From Uliginosibacterium gangwonense DSM 18521 (lineage in GTDB: Bacteria; Pseudomonadota; Gammaproteobacteria; Burkholderiales; Rhodocyclaceae), in the NCBI RefSeq assembly GCF_000373965.1, contig NZ_KB892834.1, positions 364,600 to 428,599 of the forward strand: 64,000 bases of DNA, in the 5' to 3' direction. Shown one piece after another: positions 46,032-53,558 of the stretch. The notes beneath the pieces are model-generated. The model had not been told where the DNA came from, did no database searches, and saw only the letters and a program-made list of their open reading frames with translations. Position 1 is the first letter of the stretch. Each line of letters opens with the position of its first letter. The position numbers were made by a program, and so were the translations under genes.

Positions 46032-46265
46032 TCAAATAGCTTTGCCATCAACCGTTACCCTCGCGATAGCGTCTGTTTCGTTGGGAATGGAAATTTCTAC
46101 TAACTTTCCAGACTCTGTTTTAACGGTAATTAAAACGCTTTGTGGTGGTGGTCCACAATCATCACTACAAACGAATGAAACAATTTCTTCGCATGAATGG
46201 TTTTCACCGATGTATGGCATTAATGAACCATCTACCAATGGTGCCGAAAGAGTAATGTTTGCCAT
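46032..46265 (-). CDS. small hypothetical protein in the GC-poor island
   Basis: A 77-residue acidic protein (MANITLSAPLVDGSLMPYIG at the start; later CSDDCGPPPQSVLITVKTES). It looks like a short beta-rich domain with three Cys. AAAAGGGTTTTT precedes the ATG, a usable ribosome binding site. No family is recognised. Base composition is clearly lower in GC than the flanking chromosome, as for the membrane genes nearby, suggesting a transferred segment. Confidence 0.5.
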   Translation of the reverse strand: MANITLSAPLVDGSLMPYIGENHSCEEIVSFVCSDDCGPPPQSVLITVKTESGKLVEISIPNETDAIARVTVDGKAI

Positions 46266-46380
46266 AAAAACCCTTTTCTCTTCGTGAATAGGTTTGCAAA
46301 ATCCTTACAAGGGTATACCTCGTACCCCGCACTCCCCTATGGCACGTAACCATAGCACGTGCCGAAAACGTACGGCGCTG

Positions 46381-46416
46381 AAGGGAACAATGGAGCGCAG
46401 CGAAATTGCGCCGCAT
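46381..46416 (-). repeat. left inverted repeat flanking the RAYT remnant
   Basis: A 36-bp unit whose minus-strand form begins ATGCGGCGCAATTTCGCTGC and ends CATTGTTCCCTT. It matches the plus-strand unit at 46686-46721 in 34 of 36 positions. The two copies face each other across the broken RAYT gene, as REPs flank their RAYT. Confidence 0.7.
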
Positions 46417-46445
46417 GTCAAAATTCCCTGTCTTCAACCCTCAGC

Positions 46446-46700
46446 GGCATTGCCCCCCAATCCTGCAGCTAGACGCCTGCCCGCACGAGGCGGTGATATG
46501 TCGAGTACGGCCAATCGACAACCTTGTTCACCAAGCCGTTCAAGCTCCAGCGTAAAGCAAAGTCTGCGTCCCCCTGCGGCAATTCGAGGATGCAATGCAT
46601 GTGTTCATGCCAATACAACCCAAGCGTGAATCTTGAACGAATGCTCCCTGCGCGTCCGACGAATGGCTTCGCGCAGCACATCGATATGCGACGCAATTCC
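46446..46700 (-). pseudogene. degenerate REP-associated tyrosine transposase (RAYT, IS200-like)
   Basis: Pieces of a RAYT lie in order on the minus strand. HIDVLREAIRRTRREHSF and KIHAWVVL end in a stop in one frame. After a single-base frameshift near 46607-46618 the frame continues WHEHMHCILELPQGDADFAL-RW with the HUH-type HMH. An internal deletion near 46545 then joins directly to the terminal DWPYSTYHRLVRAGV. A stop (TAG, 46469-46471) follows where relatives read on into DWGG, which is still visible beyond it. The segment expected to carry the catalytic Tyr is missing. It cannot be active. Confidence 0.75.
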
Positions 46701-46721
46701 GCTGCGCTCCATTGTTCCCTT
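46686..46721 (+). repeat. right inverted repeat flanking the RAYT remnant
   Basis: A 36-bp unit beginning ATGCGACGCAATTCCGCTGC and ending CATTGTTCCCTT, 34 of 36 identical to the inverted copy at 46381-46416. It overlaps the 5' end of the RAYT remnant. The bases from here to 46830 are A/T-rich and show no gene. Confidence 0.7.
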
Positions 46722-46830
46722 TGGCGGCCTACTCCAGGACAGTAGATATAGGTGTGCGCCGTACGCGGTATTTTATATACGCGACTTTTTAATATGATAT
46801 ATAAATAACACAACAAAAATCTATGAGGCA

Positions 46831-47067
46831 TTATTTAATATGAAGAAACATAAGAACTAAGAATACAAAGGCTAGAAATGAAATTACATAATGCAAAACA
46901 AGCAATATTTTTGAAACTAATATTCCATTACTTGCTTGGTATTTAACGTTAGACAAGTAACCACCACGCACCGTTTTTCCTGATTTAAATAGGTTAAATA
47001 TAAAAAATATATTAAACACCATATAAAACAGCCCAATAGGAATATAGATATACATGAGATTTTTCAT
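46831..47067 (-). CDS. small membrane protein, paralog A
   Basis: A 78-residue protein with two membrane segments (about residues 4-26 and 52-76), a polar loop with FKSGK in between, and a C-terminal VLMFLHIK. AGGAGTATTT before the ATG at 47067 supports this start over a longer frame. It is a tandem paralog of the gene at 47166-47405, sharing FKSGK, NG-LVSKILLVL and MFLHIK. No known family; a toxin, holin-like or envelope protein is possible. The gene is markedly A/T-rich. Confidence 0.65.
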   Translation of the reverse strand: MKNLMYIYIPIGLFYMVFNIFFIFNLFKSGKTVRGGYLSNVKYQASNGILVSKILLVLHYVISFLAFVFLVLMFLHIK

Positions 47068-47165
47068 AAATACTCCTATTGATTTGCATAAACCACAAAC
47101 GTTTTTTGGTGAGCAATATCTTGCATTTATGTGTAGCAACAATCTGAAAATAAATAAATAAGATA

Positions 47166-47405
47166 TTATTTAATATGCAGAAACATAAAAACTACTACTA
47201 TAAAACCAAGAACAACGCCAACATAGTTCAAAACAAGCAATATTTTAGAAATTAACGAACCATTTCGTGCTGAAATTTTAATATCATCAATAACATTTAG
47301 ACTAAAGTTTTTCTTGCCAGATTTAAATACATTGATCAAGTATAAAACTCCAAACAAGAAATAAAATAAAAGAACAGGAACATAACAATAAAATAAATAT
47401 TTCAT
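47166..47405 (-). CDS. small membrane protein, paralog B
   Basis: A 79-residue protein with two membrane segments (about residues 4-26 and 53-77). It shares with the downstream paralog LFY near residue 13, NVFKSGK, the segment NGSLISKILLVLNYV and the end FMFLHIK. GGAGCTGTT precedes the ATG. The pair looks like a recent tandem duplication, separated by 98 bp. A/T-rich composition sets it apart from the chromosome. Confidence 0.65.
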   Translation of the reverse strand: MKYLFYCYVPVLLFYFLFGVLYLINVFKSGKKNFSLNVIDDIKISARNGSLISKILLVLNYVGVVLGFIVVVFMFLHIK

Positions 47406-47508
47406 AACAGCTCCGGTTTATACACCTCATACCCCCCCACTCGCCCATCCTGGACAACCATCCAAAATGTCCTAGGCATAGGGCGTTCCGAGTTAGGGCC
47501 TTGCGGCT

Positions 47509-48321
47509 TTAGAAACCCGCAGTAATCCCCGTAAAAAACACGGTATCCGAGTGAGCGTTCTGGTCGATCACCTTTTCACGGTATTTTTGCAAGACGGCTA
47601 GTTGCAGGCCGAAGTGGGCATTGATGCGGGTGTTAAGCTCGCCCTGGAAGGCAAAACGTGCGCCGCCGTTAATCGAGTCCGGGTAGGCCACAACGCGCTG
47701 TGAGAAACGGCTGGTGGGGGAGATCTGGTAGTGCAGCTCGGAGCCGATCAGCGCTTCCACGCCCCGGGCGTCGTCATTAGTGCGGTACTGCTCCACGCTA
47801 TAGGCCAGACCGCCGTAGAGGTTGACGCTGAATTCATCGTCGTTGAACCAGCGATAGCCCAAGCCACTGCTTACGCTGCTGCGCAGGGTCATGTCTTGCA
47901 GGCCATCGCGTTCCAGGCCGATGCCGGCAAAACCAAAGGTATTTTCGTCCAGCTTGCGCTCACCCCGAAAATCCGCCGTGGCGGTATCTGAACTACGGGT
48001 TCCGTTCTCCGAACTGCGCACGGCGAGCACATTGGCGGTCAGGCGGCTCTCGCGCATATTGCGCTCGGCATCCAGCGACAGGCTGCCCTGGTTGGAACTG
48101 GTGCCTCCGCGTCTGAGGGTCAGCCCCAGGCCCAGCGAGCCTTCCCACTTGCCAGAGCTTTCGTCCTTGATGTCCGGCTCCTGCGCGAGTTTGTTGAACA
48201 TGGAATCTTTGATCGCCTTGGGCGTGCTGGGCAGCGCATCGTCTGCGCGGGCTGTGGATAAGCCTGCAAGCAGGCATAGCAAGGGCAAGAAGCGGAGCGC
48301 TCTGGAGGCGTTTTTCAACAT
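47509..48321 (-). CDS. outer-membrane DUF481-family beta-barrel protein
   Basis: A 270-residue protein with a signal peptide (about residues 1-26, LPLLCLLAGLSTARADD) and a beta-barrel region of alternating hydrophobic strands ending in a C-terminal Phe (FFTGITAGF), the outer-membrane assembly signal. The strands (GKWEGSLGLGLTLRRGGTSS, GYRWFNDDEFSVNLYGGLAYS) match the YdiY/DUF481 type. Function unknown. The ATG at 48321 is chosen for the signal peptide; its Shine-Dalgarno is weak. Confidence 0.8.
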   Translation of the reverse strand: MLKNASRALRFLPLLCLLAGLSTARADDALPSTPKAIKDSMFNKLAQEPDIKDESSGKWEGSLGLGLTLRRGGTSSNQGSLSLDAERNMRESRLTANVLAVRSSENGTRSSDTATADFRGERKLDENTFGFAGIGLERDGLQDMTLRSSVSSGLGYRWFNDDEFSVNLYGGLAYSVEQYRTNDDARGVEALIGSELHYQISPTSRFSQRVVAYPDSINGGARFAFQGELNTRINAHFGLQLAVLQKYREKVIDQNAHSDTVFFTGITAGF

Positions 48322-48533
48322 GGGAGGTACAGCATGGGCAAGTAGATGATGTAAAAAGCGGAACGCCACACCAACAGTCAGCAAAACTCGTGGTGGGGTT
48401 TATTCGAGAGCAGAATTGTACACTGCCTTGATTACGCTCGGCAGCCCGCACTTGCCTTGGCGAATCGGTGCGAAGCATACTGGGGAGATGGGGGCCAGGA
48501 CAAGATCCAAACCATCCGGGAGGAGACAGGCAC

Positions 48534-48929
48534 ATGCAGCACAACAGGATTCTTGTATTTTCCGCTGTTCTCGCGTTCATGCTAACGGCATGCGCCAGCC
48601 ATCCACCGGCAACAGGCCCTGCGCCCACCCCGGTGAAAGCAGCAGATGGCTCGTTTGATGGTGAAGTCTATGGCACGCCGCAACAGGGCAGCAGACTGAG
48701 CCCGATCAGGATCGGGATGAGCGAGGCAGAGGTTCAGAAGCTCGCGGGCCTCCCTGATATTACCCGTCGCTATGCCACCGGCAAAGCCTTCATCCCCTTT
48801 TACTTTGGCAGCGATTCACGACGCAGAGAATGGGTCTATACCGGCTCAGGCAGCGTGGCGTTCAACGCCGGGCGCGGGGCAGGCAGCAGCGTCGTGGTGA
48901 TGATTCATCATGATCCGCAGATCAAGTGA
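48534..48929 (+). CDS. lipoprotein with BamE/SmpA-like domain
   Basis: A 131-residue lipoprotein. The signal peptide ends in MLTAC (Cys near residue 20), and the SmpA/OmlA-like motif SPIRIGMSEAEVQKLAGLPD occurs in the mature part. GGGAGGAGACAGGCAC precedes the ATG, a strong ribosome binding site. BamE-type domains bind proteins or lipids at the outer membrane; this one is separate from the canonical bamE context. It converges with the glycerol-dehydrogenase-like gene. Confidence 0.82.
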   Translation: MQHNRILVFSAVLAFMLTACASHPPATGPAPTPVKAADGSFDGEVYGTPQQGSRLSPIRIGMSEAEVQKLAGLPDITRRYATGKAFIPFYFGSDSRRREWVYTGSGSVAFNAGRGAGSSVVVMIHHDPQIK

Positions 48930-48932
48930 TTT

Positions 48933-50003
48933 TTATCCACAGGCTCGGAGCGCGGCCACAATATCCACAGGCTTCACGCCCGCCGCCACGCGATTCATCG
49001 GCGCGGAGTTGCAGGCCAGGGTAGCGGCCTGAAGCAGCATTTCATCGCTGGCATCGGCCAGCCCTACATCAGCCAGACTCACCGGCAGGCCCAGTTGCTG
49101 GGCGAATCTGCGCACCTGTGGATAAGTATCCGCCTGTGCCAGATTCAGCATGGCCAGCAGCCCCAACGTAACCAACTCGCCATGCAGTATGCCCCGGCAG
49201 GCTGGCAAGGCAGTCAGCCCATTCTGGATGGCGTGGGCGGTGCCCAAACCGCCGCTTTCAAACCCGAGGCCGGAGAGCAGGATATTGGCTTCCACAATCC
49301 GCTCAAACGCTTCGCCGGGCTGCCTGTTGCGCAACTGCGCTACGGCCTCCAGTGCGCAATCCATCACCGTGTCATAGCATTGGCGGGCAATCGCCAAGGC
49401 GAGGGCCGAGGGCGGCGTGCCCGCAATATTCAGCCAGCCCTGCTGGCGGGATTCCTCTGCCTCGAACCAAGTGCTGAGGGCGTCCCCAATACCGGCGACT
49501 AGCATGCGTAGTGGTGCAGAGGCGATCACGCTGGTGTCGACCAGCACACAGGCAGGGTTATGACGCAGGAAGCGATAGTGGGAGAAGGCGCCCTCCCCGG
49601 TCTGCATCACCGCCACCGAACTGCAGGGCGCATCGGTGGACGCGGCACTGGGGATCAGGATCAGGGCCACCCCGGCCAACTCGGCCGCTGCCTTGGCCGC
49701 ATCCAGGACCTTGCCGCCGCCAACGCCCAGCAACACTTGTGCGCCACAGCGCTGAATCGCCTGGGCATTGACGCTAGCATTGGCCTCGCTGTTGGGGCCA
49801 CTCAATACCGCCTCGCCCGCCAGCAGCCCCGCTTCGGTCAGTTGCGCCGCCAGCCTCGGCCCCAGTGACTTGGCGGCGAAATCATCCTGCAGCAACATCG
49901 CGCGGCCGCCCAGGCGGACAAGCTCGGTGTTCAAGGCCTGCAAAGCAGTCGGCCCCTGTATGTAGCGGCCTGGAAACTGGCAGGTGGTATGCATGATGCT
50001 CAT
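48933..50003 (-). CDS. gldA: glycerol dehydrogenase-like (GldA family)
   Basis: A 356-residue zinc/iron-dependent alcohol dehydrogenase of the glycerol dehydrogenase class. NAD binding is shown by LGVGGGKVLDAAKAAAEL (about 91-108). Metal ligands are visible in VAGIGDALSTWFEA (Asp), GLGTAHAIQNGL (His) and ACRGILHGELVTLG (His). It overlaps the rhomboid-propeller gene by four bases (ATGA) and is the last gene of the minus-strand Ter arm. Its link to the stress locus is by position only; substrates could be glycerol or a related polyol. Confidence 0.85.
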   Translation of the reverse strand: MSIMHTTCQFPGRYIQGPTALQALNTELVRLGGRAMLLQDDFAAKSLGPRLAAQLTEAGLLAGEAVLSGPNSEANASVNAQAIQRCGAQVLLGVGGGKVLDAAKAAAELAGVALILIPSAASTDAPCSSVAVMQTGEGAFSHYRFLRHNPACVLVDTSVIASAPLRMLVAGIGDALSTWFEAEESRQQGWLNIAGTPPSALALAIARQCYDTVMDCALEAVAQLRNRQPGEAFERIVEANILLSGLGFESGGLGTAHAIQNGLTALPACRGILHGELVTLGLLAMLNLAQADTYPQVRRFAQQLGLPVSLADVGLADASDEMLLQAATLACNSAPMNRVAAGVKPVDIVAALRACG

Positions 50004-51961
50004 TGCTTATCGGCGGTGCACAACAGCTCACCATTTTCCTGTACGTAAGCCTGTGCATCCATTGATTTGGTGATGTCGAGAATGGAAAGGCTGCGCTGTT
50101 CGGGCGATGCCCCGTTGCTGATGGCATAAACATGGTGGCCATCCGGTGCAAACAAAACCGGCCCCGGCCAGCCCTGGAGCGGAAATACCCCGACAGTCTG
50201 CATGGTGGCAAGCTTGACCCGCCGCAAGGTGGAGCGACGCTGATCCGCCACCATGACAAAAGTGTTATCCGGGCTTGAATCAATTGCGAAACTGTCCAGT
50301 CTTTCCCCACAAGCAGGCAAGCCCTGCGTGACCGTGCCCTTGTCCAGATCCACGCCCTCCAGCCCCAGGCTGCCCATGATCCACAAGGGCTTTTTCTGGC
50401 TGGACGAAATAGCACCAAAAAATACATTGCCTTCGGTGAGCGGGATACTTTTCAAGAGCTTGAGACTGCTTGCATCCAGTACATCCAGAACATCCTTCGG
50501 GTTGTCATAGACCAGAATCTGGCTGTCGGCATTGGCCAGCCACAGACTCACAGGATGACCAAATGGTAAGTTGGCCGCCGAGCCACCAGACAATTCAAAG
50601 GGCTTGCCCAAGGCCTGCCGGGTCTGCAGGTCCAGCGCGCTGACGCTGTTGTCCACGATATTGAGCACGTAGGCCCGGCGCCCATCTGCGCTTACCCTTA
50701 ACGGCCCCGGATAACTCCCAGTGTGGATTTGCCCTACCAGCTTCTTTGTGCTGAGGTCAATAATCGCCACACCATCTTCAACCATTGAGCTGACATATGC
50801 AAAACGCTCATCCGGGCTCAGGGCCACACCTTTTGCCCCACGCCCCCGGCAGACGTTGCCACACGCCGGTTTCTTACCAGCAAAGGCCGGGCCTGCAATC
50901 TTATCCACAAGCTGCTGTGTGGTCAGATCAACAATCCACAGGGCATTGGCCTCACCCAGGCTCATATACAGGTGCTTGCCGTCCTTGCCCAACACCATGC
51001 TCGAAACAGTTTCGCCAAGTGGAATCACCAGCCCCCGTGCTGTTTTCTCATCAACCGGCGTCGGCGCATTCTTGCGGTCCGCCTCAATCATGGCGGCAAG
51101 CTGCTTCTTTTCCAGAGCCTGGGCCTGCTCCTTTGCCTGATCATTGAGTTCAGTCTGCACCTGATCATGAAGTTCCTGCAGGGCAGCAGAAGCAGGTTGA
51201 TTCACCAGCGGGTAGAGCATGCCCAGGCTGGCAAACACCACCAGCGCTGACGCCAAGACACGGCGAGCCACGGAGCCATCCACCCAGGACATGGAGAGCA
51301 CAGCCCCTGCAATCATGCCCGCAATCAGGCCACCAACGTGGCAGGCATTGTCGATACCACGCCCGGCAAAGCCCATGACCAGCGTCAGTGCAACAGTCTG
51401 AGTCAGCGCCCCGGCCATGCCATTGTCCGCACCTTCCCCACCGCGAGCAGTACGCAGAAAATGCCGCGCCAGACATGCACCCGCCATACCAAGGAGTGCT
51501 CCCGAAGCCCCCACGCTGACCACCAGTTCCAACTGCGGCCCAATAGGCAGGCCCATGGGCAAGGCCGGAAAGTTGGCCACGGCGTTCGTGGCAGATTCAA
51601 CGCGATTGGCATTCCACCAAGCGCTGGCAAAACTGCCAAACAGCCCCGCCACCAGATATACCGTTGCAAAGCGGATCGAACCGAAAACCCGCTCGGCGAA
51701 GGTGCCGCATATAAACAGCATGTACATGTTCATGGCCAGATGCACGATACCGCCATGCACAAACATGCTGGAAGCCAGCCGCCAGGGCTGCCCCATCAGG
51801 GTAAAGGGCGCGGCGTTGCCGCCATGTGACAAAAGGTCGCCCACCGTGGGTTCTTTCCAATCCACACCGCCATACACCTGAATGGCATACACAGCGATAT
51901 TGGCAATGAGCAGAAGAAGAGTGACCTTGCCAATGGACAAGCGAAAAGACAGTTTCGGCAT
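50000..51961 (-). CDS. rhomboid-family protease fused to a beta-propeller
   Basis: A 653-residue fusion. The N-terminal rhomboid domain (residues 1-230, six membrane segments) keeps the active-site elements: H69, H74 and N78 in HGGIVHLAMN, catalytic Ser153 in GASG, and His208 in HVGG. A seventh membrane segment (about 235-252) and a coiled-coil stretch (262-300) lead to a YVTN/NHL-type beta-propeller (about 310-640; repeats such as VALSPDERFAYVSSMVEDGV and VSADGRRAYVLNIVDNSVSA). The propeller is probably periplasmic by topology. It sits between the TerY-P kinase gene and gldA. Confidence 0.85.
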   Translation of the reverse strand: MPKLSFRLSIGKVTLLLLIANIAVYAIQVYGGVDWKEPTVGDLLSHGGNAAPFTLMGQPWRLASSMFVHGGIVHLAMNMYMLFICGTFAERVFGSIRFATVYLVAGLFGSFASAWWNANRVESATNAVANFPALPMGLPIGPQLELVVSVGASGALLGMAGACLARHFLRTARGGEGADNGMAGALTQTVALTLVMGFAGRGIDNACHVGGLIAGMIAGAVLSMSWVDGSVARRVLASALVVFASLGMLYPLVNQPASAALQELHDQVQTELNDQAKEQAQALEKKQLAAMIEADRKNAPTPVDEKTARGLVIPLGETVSSMVLGKDGKHLYMSLGEANALWIVDLTTQQLVDKIAGPAFAGKKPACGNVCRGRGAKGVALSPDERFAYVSSMVEDGVAIIDLSTKKLVGQIHTGSYPGPLRVSADGRRAYVLNIVDNSVSALDLQTRQALGKPFELSGGSAANLPFGHPVSLWLANADSQILVYDNPKDVLDVLDASSLKLLKSIPLTEGNVFFGAISSSQKKPLWIMGSLGLEGVDLDKGTVTQGLPACGERLDSFAIDSSPDNTFVMVADQRRSTLRRVKLATMQTVGVFPLQGWPGPVLFAPDGHHVYAISNGASPEQRSLSILDITKSMDAQAYVQENGELLCTADKQ

Positions 51962-52047
51962 GAAATATTCCAAAAAAACCAAAGTTATGCACAGGCCCGC
52001 AGCGCGGGTGATCCGCCAGATTATCCATCCCCTGGCGCAAGGCGAAT

Positions 52048-53550
52048 CTATGACCCCGACATCTGCACCACCAGTAGCCGCCCGCCTGTCTCTTGCGAGA
52101 GCAGGATCTGCGCGCCGTCTTCAAGCGCGATCTTGCCACCTATGGGGATATCCTGATTGGTGCGCACGTCACGCATCTGGGGCAGGTGTTCATTGACGAG
52201 ATACCAGTTGCCCTGATGCTCGACAAAATAGCCTACGCGGCGTGCATCTTCTGCGGAGATTTTTTCATTCGGGAAGATGAAGCGGTTTTCGTGCCAGCGG
52301 AAAACCGATTGCCCACTGTAGACCATCACGCGGTGGTTGTCCGGCAGGAACTTGCCTTTGGCATGCGATGAGTAGAGGTTGAGCACCGGTAGCTTGCCAC
52401 GATGCACGCTGCCACAGAAGGGGCATTTGGGTGACAGGGTGTTGTCAAAGGCATACCATTTCTGCTCGCAGTTGACGTTCGAACAGGGTTGGAGCAGGTC
52501 GACCGTCTTGACCAGTGCGGTTTCCCATTCATCGGCGGTGGGGCGTTTGGCCGGGTCATGCAGGCCTTCGATAAAGGCGCGCTCAAACAGGGCCGAAAGA
52601 TAGGGGCCGGTAATACGATAGGGCAGTTTGCTGGTGTCTTTCCAGGGCAATTCACTGGCCTTGGCGTTGGCAGCCTTGATGCGGTTGGAAGCATCCGTCG
52701 GGTGCTCCACAAACAGGGCCTTTTCGCCCATCATCAATTCTTCGTCAAGCTGGGGGTCATTCACGTCATGCACCTTGTCGCCCCTCAAGGGGTGGCGGTA
52801 GAGCAGGTACATGTAGATCAGCACGGCCAAGGCATGCAGGTCGGTGGTGCGTGAAGGCAGCTTGCGCTGAGGGTCATCCTTGGGCAAGTGGCTGGTCATC
52901 ACCACTTCGGGGGCGATGAAATCCGGCGTGCCAATCACGGCAGGGGGATGCTTTCCGGGTACGACCAAGCCGTCGATATCGATCAGGCAGGCTTGCCCGG
53001 TGGTAGGGTCGATCAGGCAGTTGTTGTAGCCAAGGTCGGAGTGGCTCAGGCCCGCCATATGCATACGGCGTACTGCACGCGCAAGCATCAGGCATACCTT
53101 GAGGTGGCGCATCCAGTCGCCCAACTCGCGGGAGTCGAGGAACTTGGCGCGATGGTTGGGGGTGGCGAACCACTTGCCGACTTTCTCCTTCTTGCGGATG
53201 CCGAGCATGTCATTGTTTTTCGAACCGTACTCGAAAAAGAAGCAATCCCGGTAGAAAGGCACCACCACGCCCAGGCGCCCTTCGTGTTCGACTACGGCGG
53301 TCGGCCAGCAGTACAGTTTTTGCAGGTAGTCGCCACCTTCCTGGCCGAAGATTTTCTCCCTATAGCGTCCGGTGATCTCCAGCAGACGTTCCTTGGCGGC
53401 GGGTTCGGCCTTGTCACGGAAGAAGGCAACCACGTATTGACCATCCGGGCTGAACATCACGTCCTTGACCCCGCCCTGCGCCCGGACTTCGTTGATGAAC
53501 CGCACGGTGCCGCCATCGCTGGCGGTCAGGGTGATGATTTCAGCAGACAT
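52048..53550 (-). CDS. Ser/Thr protein kinase of the TerY-P triad
   Basis: A 500-residue kinase-fold protein. The catalytic loop HSDLGYNN (170-177), a DIDG in place of DFG (191-194) and the APE motif (213-215) are present. The nucleotide loop is divergent (GQYVVAFFRDK near 37-47). A C-terminal zinc ribbon (CSNVNC and CPFC, near 360-390) and an FHA-like end (GGKIALEDGAQILLSQETGG) follow. Together with the PP2C phosphatase and TerY proteins upstream, it forms the TerY-P triad described for Ter stress systems. The ATG at 53550 is eight bases after the PP2C stop. Confidence 0.85.
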   Translation of the reverse strand: MSAEIITLTASDGGTVRFINEVRAQGGVKDVMFSPDGQYVVAFFRDKAEPAAKERLLEITGRYREKIFGQEGGDYLQKLYCWPTAVVEHEGRLGVVVPFYRDCFFFEYGSKNNDMLGIRKKEKVGKWFATPNHRAKFLDSRELGDWMRHLKVCLMLARAVRRMHMAGLSHSDLGYNNCLIDPTTGQACLIDIDGLVVPGKHPPAVIGTPDFIAPEVVMTSHLPKDDPQRKLPSRTTDLHALAVLIYMYLLYRHPLRGDKVHDVNDPQLDEELMMGEKALFVEHPTDASNRIKAANAKASELPWKDTSKLPYRITGPYLSALFERAFIEGLHDPAKRPTADEWETALVKTVDLLQPCSNVNCEQKWYAFDNTLSPKCPFCGSVHRGKLPVLNLYSSHAKGKFLPDNHRVMVYSGQSVFRWHENRFIFPNEKISAEDARRVGYFVEHQGNWYLVNEHLPQMRDVRTNQDIPIGGKIALEDGAQILLSQETGGRLLVVQMSGS

Positions 53551-53558
53551 GCAAAACC

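Noticed and set aside
45636-47500. CRISPR array suggested by multiple short repeats in the island
   Set aside because: Repeats are in opposite orientations with unequal spacing and no cas genes are near; they are REP-like units.
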